From: Treponema sp.
GTDB taxonomy: Bacteria; Spirochaetota; Spirochaetia; Treponematales; Treponemataceae
DNA length: 63,322 bases
Direction: 5' to 3'
Assembly: GCA_024698325.1 (NCBI GenBank)
Contig: JAILRG010000091.1
Location: 1-63,322 of the forward strand
A program made the translations under genes and the position numbers. The notes under the pieces were generated by a model. It made no database searches, was not told the DNA's origin, and saw nothing but the letters and a program-made list of their open reading frames with translations. Positions 16,735 through 25,165 of the stretch are shown here, piece by piece (within the stretch, counting starts at the first letter, position 1; every line of letters begins with the position of its first letter).

Positions 16735-17449
16735 AAAAGCAAAACATGCGGCCTGCGTCATTATGCGGCGCGAGCTTGCATCCTACTTTACCAGCCCGAT
16801 TGCCTACATTGTAAGCGGTCTTTTCCTGATTTTCTCAGGCATTCTCTTTTTCAACACGTTCTTTCTTGCAAACCGCGCAGAACTGCGTAACTTCTTTACG
16901 CTGCTGCCGATTACGCTCGCATTCTTCATTCCGGCGCTTACCATGCGTATGCTTGCCGAAGAAAAAAGAAGCGGCTCGCTTGAAACGCTGCTGACGCTGC
17001 CGGTTACTGCAACAGAAGTCGTAGTCGGCAAGTTCTGCGCAGCATTCATTTCCGGCGCCGCACTGTTAGTGCCAACGCTCAGCTATGCCATTACCTGCAG
17101 CATTTTCGGTCAGCCGGATGCAGGTCCTATGATTGCAGGATACGTCGGCGCACTCTTCCTGATTGCCGCATTCAGCGCGATAGGCATTTTCGCCACCAGC
17201 GTCACCAAGAATCAGATTATTGCATTCTTTGCGGCATTCACCATCTGCATCGTCCTTACGATGATTGGAAACTTCCTCGTTTTCCTGCCGGCAGGCTTAG
17301 TCAGCTTCCTCTCGTATTTTTCAGCATACGACCATTTTGTACAGATTTCCCGCGGCATCATCGACACGAGAGACCTGCTGTATTTTATTTCGGTAGCAGC
17401 GCTGTTTTTGACGCTTACCGTGCAGGCTGTTCAGAAGGACCGCGTTTAG
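16724..17449 (+). CDS. gldF: ABC-2 transporter permease (GldF type)
   Basis: The product has 241 residues and six membrane helices. The early motif RRELASYFTSPIAYIV and the stretch RMLAEEKRSGSLETLLTLPV are typical of GldF/NosY-like ABC-2 permeases. It overlaps gldA and is followed by gldG after 16 nt. With GldA it should form the membrane complex, while GldG supplies a large extracytoplasmic domain. Confidence 0.92.
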   Translation: MQTKKAKHAACVIMRRELASYFTSPIAYIVSGLFLIFSGILFFNTFFLANRAELRNFFTLLPITLAFFIPALTMRMLAEEKRSGSLETLLTLPVTATEVVVGKFCAAFISGAALLVPTLSYAITCSIFGQPDAGPMIAGYVGALFLIAAFSAIGIFATSVTKNQIIAFFAAFTICIVLTMIGNFLVFLPAGLVSFLSYFSAYDHFVQISRGIIDTRDLLYFISVAALFLTLTVQAVQKDRV

Positions 17450-17465
17450 GAAGCAGGAGCTCATC

Positions 17466-19535
17466 ATGAAAAAATTTATCAACTACTTAAAAAGCCCGAA
17501 AAGCGACGTGGCGCTCTTTATCCTCGTGCTGATTCTGGCAAATCTCGTCGGTCACCGCGCGTTTCTGCGCTGCGATGTAACCGCCCCTAAATCATACTCG
17601 CTCTCTGCCGCAAGCAAGCAGGTAGTACAGACGCTTGAAGAGCCGCTTTCGGTCAAAGTGTTCTTTACAGAAAACCTGCCCTCCCCCTATAACCAGGTTG
17701 AACAGTACATCCGCGACCTGCTTGTCGAATACAAGGCAAAAGCAAACAAGAACTTCAGCTACGAGTTCTTCAATATGAAAGACAACGCCAACGAGCGCAT
17801 CGCCGCAAACTATGGTCTTAGCCGCGTGCAGATTCAGCAGGTTAAGAACAACGAAGTCGGCTTTACGCAGGCATGGATGGGCATGGCATTCGACTATCAG
17901 GACAGCAAAGAAGTGCTGGATAACCTGACGACGAGCGACGGCCTTGAGTACAAAATCACCACGACCATCAGCAAGATGATTGCCACCACCAGCACGCTTT
18001 CTGGATTAAAAGGTGAAGTAACGCTTACGCTGTATGCTTCAAGCGCGCTTTCCAAATTCAACATCGCAGGCTTTAAGGATTTGGAAGCAACTGTCCGCGA
18101 TGCCTACAAAACCGTCAACGCAAAAAATCAGAACAAGATTTCGTTCCAGACTATCGATCCGGCTTCTGGAGACGTGCAAAACCTGATTTCAAGCTACGGC
18201 ATTCAGGGAATAAACTGGCAGGATCCGCAGGCTGGAGCCGGCACTGGCGCACTTGGCCTCGTGCTTTCTTATGGTGACAACTTCCGTCTGGTACCGCTCC
18301 GCATGGCGCGCACGCTTTTCGGTGGAAACGCAATCACCGGCATGGATTCTCTCGAAGAAAACCTGGAAGAAAGCCTTAAGAGCCTTGTGTCAAAAACACA
18401 GGAAATCGGCTACATCACCGGCCACGGCGTAAAAGCGCTGGACGATGACCAGGAAGGCTCAAAGCGCCTGCAGTCACTCATCAGCGACCGCTACAGCTTT
18501 AAGGAAATAGACCTGCGCGAAGACGACATTCCGGCAGGACTGGCAAGCATCGTGATAGCAGGTCCGGTCGGCACCTTTGAAGACAGCGAGCTGTATAAGA
18601 TTGACCAGTTTCTGCTTCGCGGCGGCAATCTGATTATTTTTGCCGATGCCTTTGAACAGCACAATCCTGAAGGACAGATGGCGTACTACCAGCAGCCTAC
18701 GTTTACGCCCATTTCAAGCGGACTTGAAAAGATTCTTGGCGCAAACGGCGTTACGCTCGGCAAAAACTGGGTATTAGACAAAAACTGCTTTGTCCAGCAG
18801 AGCCAGTACGCCGCCGACGGCAAAATGCCGATTTACTTTGCGCCCATGCTGCACAGAAGCCTGCTCGACAAAAAGAACCCGATTACCAGAAACTTAGGCT
18901 ACGTTATCTTCCTGCAGAACAGCGCCATCGACATCTCCGGCGCACAGGCAGATACCGGCATAAAGACCACGGTGCTTGCAAAATCTTCACCGCAGTCATG
19001 GCTTATGGAGAAAAACATTTCCGTAAATCCCACGTTCATCAGCGAGCCGACAGGAGAAGCTGCCGCAAAGATGAAGAGCGAGAACCTCGCCGTGCTGCTT
19101 GAAGGTTCATTCAAAAGCGCATTCAGCGAAAATCCTGATGCGGCAGAAGCCGGAAATGACACCGTACTCATCAACGAGCACCTTGCCCGCAGCGTGCAGA
19201 GCGGAAAAATCTTCGTAACAGGCTCTTCTCTTTTAACCACCGGCCAGCTTATTGATGAAGCCGGAACCCAGCCGATTGCACTTTTTGTACGCAACGTCAT
19301 CGACTACATGAACGGCGAGGAAGATTTGTGCACCATGCGCACAAAGGGACTCTCCCTGAACGCACTTAAGGCACGCAGCGCCGCAAGCGCAAACATCGCA
19401 AAGTACTTCAACCAGTTCGGTCTTGTCGTGCTGGTCGTACTGGCAGGCTTTATCGTCTGGCAGGTGCGCAATGCCCGCAGAAGAAGCATCCGCATGGAAT
19501 ATAATCCCGATGACACACGGGAGGTGTCTAAATGA
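17466..19535 (+). CDS. gldG: GldG-family ABC transporter auxiliary protein
   Basis: The product has 689 residues. An N-terminal membrane helix (about 17-35) follows MKKFINYLKSPKSDVALF. A long extracytoplasmic region includes the DUF7088-type start (LEEPLSVKVFFTENLPSPYN) and a GldG-like alpha/beta domain (IGYITGHGVKA, GGNLIIFADAFEQ). A C-terminal helix (about 651-670) ends in an Arg-rich cytoplasmic tail. The stop overlaps the next start as ATGA. The role within the complex is unknown even in well-studied members. Confidence 0.88.
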   Translation: MKKFINYLKSPKSDVALFILVLILANLVGHRAFLRCDVTAPKSYSLSAASKQVVQTLEEPLSVKVFFTENLPSPYNQVEQYIRDLLVEYKAKANKNFSYEFFNMKDNANERIAANYGLSRVQIQQVKNNEVGFTQAWMGMAFDYQDSKEVLDNLTTSDGLEYKITTTISKMIATTSTLSGLKGEVTLTLYASSALSKFNIAGFKDLEATVRDAYKTVNAKNQNKISFQTIDPASGDVQNLISSYGIQGINWQDPQAGAGTGALGLVLSYGDNFRLVPLRMARTLFGGNAITGMDSLEENLEESLKSLVSKTQEIGYITGHGVKALDDDQEGSKRLQSLISDRYSFKEIDLREDDIPAGLASIVIAGPVGTFEDSELYKIDQFLLRGGNLIIFADAFEQHNPEGQMAYYQQPTFTPISSGLEKILGANGVTLGKNWVLDKNCFVQQSQYAADGKMPIYFAPMLHRSLLDKKNPITRNLGYVIFLQNSAIDISGAQADTGIKTTVLAKSSPQSWLMEKNISVNPTFISEPTGEAAAKMKSENLAVLLEGSFKSAFSENPDAAEAGNDTVLINEHLARSVQSGKIFVTGSSLLTTGQLIDEAGTQPIALFVRNVIDYMNGEEDLCTMRTKGLSLNALKARSAASANIAKYFNQFGLVVLVVLAGFIVWQVRNARRRSIRMEYNPDDTREVSK

Positions 19536-20455
19536 AAACAAGAAAAATTGTTTTATCTACGCTAGCAGTCGTTTTACTGTGCATATATATCGTTCAGCTG
19601 ATTGCAGCAGGCCGCTCACCCATAAAAACATTCAGTTTAAAAGCAGCGGATGCCCAGACGCTTGACCGCATTACCCTTGTTTCCGCTGCCAGCGGCACTG
19701 TCGTACTGAACAAAAACGGCAGCAGCTGGACGGTCGGCGAACAGGGCTACGTAACAGAAGCAGGACTTGTAGAAGACATCGTTGACGGCATCACCAGCGT
19801 CCGCACGCTCGGCACCGTCACCCGCTCTTCTGGCGAAGATACGCTGCAGAGATTCGGCATGGACAACAACACCGCCATTACCGTAACGGCATTCAGCGGC
19901 GAAAAAGCAGTGCGCACGCTGTACATCGGAAAAGCAGCCTCTACCGGCGACCAGACATACCTGCGCATGGACGCAAAAAGCGACATCTACCTTGCAGCAG
20001 GGAGCCTGCGCGACACGTTCGGAAAAACACAGGACGCACTTCGCAGCAAAGAGATTTTCGCGCTTAAGGCAGAGGAACTTTCTGCGATTCATGTAAGCGG
20101 CAAGAAGGGAACCTTTACGGTAAACAAGGCATTCGGCGAATCCGGCGAAGTCTGGGCTTTCGAAGGCTCGGACAACGAAAACACCGATTCAGCTAAAATC
20201 AGCACATGGGCAGGCCAGATTGCAAACCTTACCGCCCAGAGTTGGGCAGACGCAGCGACAGAAATGCCTGCTGACAGCGAATGCCGCGTCGAGCTTACCG
20301 CAGGCTCTAACCGCGTGTCTGTTGTTATGGCAAAAATTGGAAGCGAAGATGACGCAAAATACCTGTGCGCCTCAAGCGAAACGCCGTATCTGTTCTACAT
20401 CACAAAGGCTCAGGCCGACCGCCTGACAAAAGCGGCAGAAGACTTTACGAAATAG
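19532..20455 (+). CDS. DUF4340-domain protein of Gld-type ABC operon
   Basis: The product has 307 residues: an N-terminal membrane anchor at about 5-24, then an extracytoplasmic beta-rich DUF4340 region. LDRITLVSAASGTVVLNKNGSSWTV and VRTLYIGKAASTGDQTYLRMDAKSDIYL are typical of DUF4340, which nearly always follows GldG-like genes. No enzyme motif is seen. It is translationally coupled to gldG and ends the operon before a terminator at 20506. Confidence 0.85.
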   Translation: MKTRKIVLSTLAVVLLCIYIVQLIAAGRSPIKTFSLKAADAQTLDRITLVSAASGTVVLNKNGSSWTVGEQGYVTEAGLVEDIVDGITSVRTLGTVTRSSGEDTLQRFGMDNNTAITVTAFSGEKAVRTLYIGKAASTGDQTYLRMDAKSDIYLAAGSLRDTFGKTQDALRSKEIFALKAEELSAIHVSGKKGTFTVNKAFGESGEVWAFEGSDNENTDSAKISTWAGQIANLTAQSWADAATEMPADSECRVELTAGSNRVSVVMAKIGSEDDAKYLCASSETPYLFYITKAQADRLTKAAEDFTK

Positions 20456-20470
20456 CGGCCAGGAGGCGCT

Positions 20471-20487
20471 GGAAACGCACCGTTTCC
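20471..20487. repeat. small hairpin after the ABC operon
   Basis: GGAAACG/CGTTTCC with loop CAC, 15 nt after the stop codon and before the terminator. Confidence 0.55.
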
Positions 20488-20505
20488 TCCCGCCGCCCGC
20501 CCCTA

Positions 20506-20552
20506 GGCTCCCTACAGCGCGAAATCTCGCACCGACAGGGAGCCTTTTTTTT
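20506..20552 (+). terminator. terminator of the Gld-type ABC operon
   Basis: Perfect 8-bp stem GGCTCCCT/AGGGAGCC (20506-20513 with 20537-20544) followed by eight T. The 23-nt loop itself holds a GCGA/TCGC dyad. Confidence 0.85.
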
Positions 20553-20591
20553 CTGCCCGGCACACGCATAGCGCATTCGCGCGCACTGTGC

Positions 20592-20597
20592 TACAAT
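20592..20597 (+). promoter_or_regulatory. candidate -10 of lipid kinase gene, leaderless type
   Basis: TACAAT exactly six bases before ATG 20604. The -35 region is poor. Confidence 0.45.
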
Positions 20598-20603
20598 CGC
20601 CGT

Positions 20604-21536
20604 ATGTATTACTTTATCGTGAACCTGCATGGCGGCTCCGGCAAGGCAAAGCTTACCTGGAACGCCGTAGAAAATGCCCTAAACGAAAATCATATCGCAT
20701 ATAAAGCAGTCAATACCGAAGCCGACAACGGCGCTTCTTCCCTTGCCCGCCGCATCCTTTTGCTCGAAAGCGGCATTATAAACCTGGTCGTCGTAGGCGG
20801 TGACGGTACTATAAACGAAGTTTTAAACGGCATTCCGCTTGAAGACTTTCCGCGCATACGGTTTGGCGTCATTCCCACTGGAAGCGGAAATGATTTTGCC
20901 CGCGGCGCCGGCATTCCGCGCCACGACCCGGTAAAAGCGCTCATGCGCATTTTAAACGCAACTGGCGGTAAGACAATCGATTTAGGCATGGTCTCGATGC
21001 CCGACGTGCACAGAAAGCGTCTGTTTGCCATTTCGAGCGGCATGGGCTTAAATGCCATCGTCGGCGTAAAGGCAAGCACCACAAAGCTGAAAAAACTACT
21101 GAACAAGCTGCATCTGGGAAAATTCACCTACATCATCTACACGATACAGACGCTTTTTTCGCTCCCCAGCGGGCACTACAAGCTTACCTTTGACGACGGC
21201 GAAATCTACGAGTTCAACAAGCTGATTTTTATTGCCGCCATGAATTTTCGGGCAGAAGGCGGCGGAGTTCCTATGGCGCCGGAGGCAAAAAGCGACGACG
21301 GAAAACTCTCCATCTGCCTTGCCGCGGGAATCTCCAGCTTTATGGCATTCATCAAGTTTCCGTTCCTGTGCGCGGGAAAGCACGGCTCGCTCAAAGGCTT
21401 TGTACTCAAGGACTGCACGGCGCTTGACGTAGAGGGTGAAAAAACGACTACCGTGCATACAGACGGGGAGTTCGGCGGCAAAGTAAAGCGCGTTCACTAT
21501 GAGTGCTTACAGGGAATGCTGCACATGCTCTGCTAG
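20604..21536 (+). CDS. diacylglycerol kinase/YegS-family lipid kinase
   Basis: The product has 310 residues. VVGGDGTINEVLNG near residue 66 is the glycine-rich nucleotide motif, and PTGSGNDFARGAG near 92 is the second conserved motif of the DgkB/YegS/LCB5 family. It phosphorylates a lipid such as diacylglycerol at the inner face of the membrane, so a role in phospholipid recycling is likely. No Shine-Dalgarno is visible, and a -10-like TACAAT lies 6 nt before the ATG. It is convergent with the PIN-domain gene, 22 nt away. Confidence 0.92.
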   Translation: MYYFIVNLHGGSGKAKLTWNAVENALNENHIAYKAVNTEADNGASSLARRILLLESGIINLVVVGGDGTINEVLNGIPLEDFPRIRFGVIPTGSGNDFARGAGIPRHDPVKALMRILNATGGKTIDLGMVSMPDVHRKRLFAISSGMGLNAIVGVKASTTKLKKLLNKLHLGKFTYIIYTIQTLFSLPSGHYKLTFDDGEIYEFNKLIFIAAMNFRAEGGGVPMAPEAKSDDGKLSICLAAGISSFMAFIKFPFLCAGKHGSLKGFVLKDCTALDVEGEKTTTVHTDGEFGGKVKRVHYECLQGMLHMLC

Positions 21537-21558
21537 GAGCTGTCGAACCGAAAGGCTG

Positions 21559-21939
21559 CTAATAGAGCGTCGGAACGCCAAAATGCGCAAAGGCGGGATT
21601 ATTAGTTACAATCGTATAATCATGCGTAAGGGCGGTTGCCGCCACCATGCGGTCAAACACGTCGCCGTATGAAGGCGACAGCTTTTTTACCACATCAAGC
21701 TCGGAAGGCGTAATAGGAAGCACGGTGATAGCGCGCGCCGCACAGATGCGCATAAACTCAGACGGCTCAAAAGGCACCGTAAGCTTTCCTTCGCTGATTT
21801 TTTCTGCAATTTTCCAGAGAGAAGCCATGCTTATAAAAAGCTCGCCGGCATTTTTTAAGACAGTTTCGGCAGGCCGTGAAATTGTTTGGAGAGACGTATC
21901 CAGCGAGCACAGGAAGACACGGCTGTCAAGCATGAACAT
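21559..21939 (-). CDS. PIN-domain VapC-like toxin, catalytic site altered
   Basis: The product has 126 residues, the length of VapC toxins, which are Mg-dependent RNases. The first acidic residue is kept (MLDS, Asp5) and DVFDRMVAATAL at 93-104 is the third conserved block. Where most relatives have WEIAIK this protein has LWKIAEK, with Lys43 in place of the catalytic Glu. Where they end VTRD it has VTNN, with Asn in place of Asp. So two of four metal ligands look lost. It follows its presumed antitoxin by 2 nt. It may be an inactive remnant, or an RNase with shifted ligands. Confidence 0.82.
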   Translation of the reverse strand: MFMLDSRVFLCSLDTSLQTISRPAETVLKNAGELFISMASLWKIAEKISEGKLTVPFEPSEFMRICAARAITVLPITPSELDVVKKLSPSYGDVFDRMVAATALTHDYTIVTNNPAFAHFGVPTLY

Positions 21940-21941
21940 CG

Positions 21942-22157
21942 CTACACCCCTTCCGAAGCAGAACAGGGGGACATCACGTCAAATTCCGGCGACATCCAGA
22001 TTTGCCCTTCGTAACCGCCAATCTTGCGTGTTTTCTGCTGATCGGGCTTTTGTCTTGCGTTGATTTTATATTGCAGCAGATCCAGGAAGTGAAGCACCTC
22101 TCCGGCAAACTCTTCCGGAATCTGTTTCAGCTTTTTTTCTAAAAATGCGTTTGCCAT
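21942..22157 (-). CDS. DUF2281-type antitoxin
   Basis: The product has 71 residues starting MANAFLEKKLKQIPEEFAGEVLHFLDLLQYKI, a short helical protein of the DUF2281 kind that commonly pairs with PIN toxins. A longer upstream frame is rejected because the family similarity and the AGAGAGG ribosome site mark 22157. Antitoxins of this sort bind their toxin and often their own promoter. A TATACT -10 in the divergent region (22180-22185 on the minus strand) may serve it and lies close to the polA promoter. Confidence 0.78.
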   Translation of the reverse strand: MANAFLEKKLKQIPEEFAGEVLHFLDLLQYKINARQKPDQQKTRKIGGYEGQIWMSPEFDVMSPCSASEGV

Positions 22158-22225
22158 ACCGCCTCTCTTTTTTAAGTGAGTATAACATATTCTTAAGAAA
22201 ACCGCTACTCTAAAAAAACGCCGCA

Positions 22226-22254
22226 TTTACGGGCGCGCTTCTTTACGGTACAAT
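22226..22254 (+). promoter_or_regulatory. polA promoter, leaderless type
   Basis: TTTACG (22226-22231), 17 nt, TACAAT (22249-22254), then six bases and ATG. The predicted transcript begins at the start codon. There is no ribosome site. Confidence 0.65.
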
Positions 22255-22260
22255 GCCTGT

Positions 22261-25164
22261 ATGGCAGATTTTATCGACGAAAACACGCTTTTTATTCTTG
22301 ATTCATACGGACTGATTTACCGCGAATACTTTGCATTCATCACACGGCCGCTTACTAACAGCAGAGGCGAAAATGTCTCTGCCGTGTTCGGCTTTTTCCG
22401 CAATATAAGCCACATCCTGCGCACATACAAGCCGCGCTACATGGTGGCGGCTTTTGATTCCCGCACGCCGACGTTCCGCCATGAGCTGTACGCCGACTAC
22501 AAGGCTACCCGCCAGAAAACGCCCGACGACTTAAAGGCGCAGTTCCCGTGGATAGAAGAGCTGCTGGGCGTACTCGGCATTCCGGTGGTGCGCTGCGACG
22601 GCTTTGAAGCTGACGACGTGGTGGCAACGCTTGCCGCCGCCTGCGAAAAAGAAGGCCGCCACTGCTGCATTCTTTCTGCCGACAAGGATTTGATGCAGCT
22701 TACAAGCGAGAACGTGCATATCTTAAAGCCCGACCGTGCAGAAATCTGGAAGGAAATTGACGCAGCCGGCGTTACTGAAGAATGGGGCGTGCCGCCAGAA
22801 AAGCTCCTGGATTTACTGAGCCTGACGGGCGATACTGCCGACAACGTCCCCGGCGTAAAGGGGGTCGGCCCAAAAACTGCCGTAAAGCTGCTTGACCAAT
22901 ACGGCTCGCTCGAAGGCATTTACGAACATGCCGCTGAAATAAAAGGCGCCGTGGGCGAAAAAATCCGCGGCGACAAGGACAATGCATTTTTCTCCAAGCA
23001 GCTGATTACGCTGCGCTACGACGTCCCCTGCGTTACCGAGCCTGCCGCCTACAGCACGAGTGGCCTGCACTGCAAGGCGCTCAGCCAGAAAATGACTGAG
23101 TGGGAATTACCGGCTGTAGCCAAACAATACGCGCTGCTTGCCCAGGTTCTCGGCGACGGGGTTTTAGGGGTTGAAAGCGCGGACAGTTCACCCCTAGGAG
23201 AGCGGGTAGCGGAAGACGGCGCGCAGAGCGCGCAGGCTGGAGCGAGGGGGAGACTTCCCCCTCTGGAAGAAGCAAAACCTGCCGTGCGCAACAAGGGCGA
23301 TTACCGCGCTGTGACTGAGGCGGGCGAACTTTCCGCTTACATCGACGCGATTTTTGCTGAGGCGCGCGAGAAGGGGAAAAAGGTGGCGGTTGCGCTCGAC
23401 ACGGAAACCGACAGCCTGAACACGCTGGAAGCAAATCTGGTGGGTTTTTCGCTTTCTGCCAGAGCTGGCAGCGGCATATACGTTCCGCTCATCCTTACTG
23501 ACAGCCTGCTTGCTGGCCCCACGGTGCCGAAAGCTGACGCGCTTTCGCAGATTGCCCGGCTGTTTACTGCCAGCGACGCGCTTGTCGTCATGCATAATGC
23601 GAAATTTGACCTTGAGGTGCTCTGGTCAAACGGGCTTGGAAAGCTCTTTGGCCCGGAAAACGCCAATGCTTCCGAAATTTCCTACGACTGCGCGATTTTT
23701 GACACGATGATTGCCGCCTGGCTTTTGGAGCCTGACCGCCCGGCAAAAAATGCCTACAGTCTTGAGTACCTCGGCGAAACAAAGCTCGGGCTTATCGGAA
23801 CGGAATATGGCGAGCTGGTGCCGAAAGGCGGCTCCTTTGCGGATGTGCCGCTCGAAAAGGCCAGTGACTACGGTGCGGAAGACGCCGACTTTACGTTCCA
23901 GCTGTACGGACATTTTACACCGCTTCTGGAAAAGGCATCGCTTAATACGCTTTTTTACGATATGGAAATGCGGGTGCTTCCGATTCTTGCAAATATGGAA
24001 ACGCGTGGCATTCACATCGACAAAGCCAGCCTGCAGCACTACGAGGCGGAGCTTACCGCGCAGCTTTCTGACATTGAAAAAGAAATTTTTGCGCTGGTAG
24101 GACACGAGTTCAACATCGCCTCCCCGATGCAGCTGCAGAAAGTGCTTTTTGAGGAGCGCGGACTTGCGCCCGGAAAGAAAAACAAGCGCGGCTATTCTAC
24201 CGACACGGCGGTGCTCGAGGAGCTTGCCGAACAGGACCCGGTACCGCAGAAAGTGCTTGAGTACCGCGAGCTGAGCAAGCTGCTTTCCACCTACGTGCAG
24301 ACGCTGCCGGCGCTGGCAGACGCAGAAAGCCGCATTCACACAAGCTTTATGCAGACTGGCACGGCGACAGGACGGCTTTCGAGCCGCGACCCGAACTTGC
24401 AGAACATTCCCGTGCGAAACGAAGCCGGAAGAAAAATCCGCTCGGCGTTTACCGCGACGCCCGGTACCGTGCTTATCAGCGCCGACTATGCGCAGATTGA
24501 GCTGGTCGTACTTGCGCATCTGAGCGGCGACCCGAACCTGTGCGCGGCTTTTAAGGCAGGAAACGACGTGCACCGGGCGACGGCGGCGCTTATCTACGGG
24601 GTAAGTCCGGAAGAAGTTACGCCGGAGCAGCGCAGAAGCGCGAAGACAATCAATTTTGGCGTCATGTACGGCATGAGCGCGTTCCGGCTTGCCCGGGAGC
24701 TTGGCATTCCGCGCACGCGTGCACAGGAGTTCATCGACAATTACTTTACACTGTACGCCGGCATCAAGCGCTTTATCGCCGAAACGGTGCTGAATGCGGA
24801 AGAAAACGGCTACGTCGAAACCATAAGCGCCCGCAGGCGTACTATTTCCGGCATACGAAGCGCAAACAAGCTGGAAAAAGCCGGGGCGGAGCGCGTTGCG
24901 ACAAATACGCCCATTCAGGGAAGCGCCGCTGACATTGTGAAAAAGGCAATGATAGACGTGGATGCCGCCCTGCACGAAAATCCTACCGGCGCGCGCCTTT
25001 TGCTGCAGGTTCACGACGAGCTGATTCTTGAATGCCCCGACACGCCGGAAGCAATAGAAGCCACTGAGCGCCTGCTCCGCGAAAAAATGGAACACGCCTA
25101 TACGCTCCAAGTTCCTCTGCGCGTTTCTATTGAGCACGGCACAAACTGGGGACTGTTCCACTGA
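22261..25164 (+). CDS. polA: DNA polymerase I
   Basis: The product has 967 residues, slightly longer than E. coli PolA. It has a 5' nuclease domain (about 8-295), a 3'-5' exonuclease domain (about 350-560) and a family A polymerase domain (about 570-967). The proofreading site looks intact: LDTETDS, HNAKFDLEVL and YGAEDADFTFQL supply its acidic ligands. Polymerase motifs A (LISADYAQIELVVLAHLSG), B (RRSAKTINFGVMYG) and C (QVHDELILE) are complete. Residues about 298-345 are a low-complexity linker encoded by a hairpin-rich insert. There is no Shine-Dalgarno; the likely transcript is leaderless. coaE starts 1 nt after the stop. Confidence 0.97.
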   Translation: MADFIDENTLFILDSYGLIYREYFAFITRPLTNSRGENVSAVFGFFRNISHILRTYKPRYMVAAFDSRTPTFRHELYADYKATRQKTPDDLKAQFPWIEELLGVLGIPVVRCDGFEADDVVATLAAACEKEGRHCCILSADKDLMQLTSENVHILKPDRAEIWKEIDAAGVTEEWGVPPEKLLDLLSLTGDTADNVPGVKGVGPKTAVKLLDQYGSLEGIYEHAAEIKGAVGEKIRGDKDNAFFSKQLITLRYDVPCVTEPAAYSTSGLHCKALSQKMTEWELPAVAKQYALLAQVLGDGVLGVESADSSPLGERVAEDGAQSAQAGARGRLPPLEEAKPAVRNKGDYRAVTEAGELSAYIDAIFAEAREKGKKVAVALDTETDSLNTLEANLVGFSLSARAGSGIYVPLILTDSLLAGPTVPKADALSQIARLFTASDALVVMHNAKFDLEVLWSNGLGKLFGPENANASEISYDCAIFDTMIAAWLLEPDRPAKNAYSLEYLGETKLGLIGTEYGELVPKGGSFADVPLEKASDYGAEDADFTFQLYGHFTPLLEKASLNTLFYDMEMRVLPILANMETRGIHIDKASLQHYEAELTAQLSDIEKEIFALVGHEFNIASPMQLQKVLFEERGLAPGKKNKRGYSTDTAVLEELAEQDPVPQKVLEYRELSKLLSTYVQTLPALADAESRIHTSFMQTGTATGRLSSRDPNLQNIPVRNEAGRKIRSAFTATPGTVLISADYAQIELVVLAHLSGDPNLCAAFKAGNDVHRATAALIYGVSPEEVTPEQRRSAKTINFGVMYGMSAFRLARELGIPRTRAQEFIDNYFTLYAGIKRFIAETVLNAEENGYVETISARRRTISGIRSANKLEKAGAERVATNTPIQGSAADIVKKAMIDVDAALHENPTGARLLLQVHDELILECPDTPEAIEATERLLREKMEHAYTLQVPLRVSIEHGTNWGLFH
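23165..23263. repeat. in-frame palindromic insert within polA
   Basis: Three inverted repeats lie in a row: TAGGGGT/ACCCCTA (23165-23171 with 23090+100, that is 23190-23196), GCGCGC/GCGCGC with loop AGA (23219-23233), and GAGGGGGA/TCCCCCTC with loop GACT (23244-23263). The stretch stays in frame and encodes the linker between the 5' nuclease and the proofreading domain. Nothing comparable occurs elsewhere in polA. Confidence 0.75.
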
Positions 25165-25165
25165 T

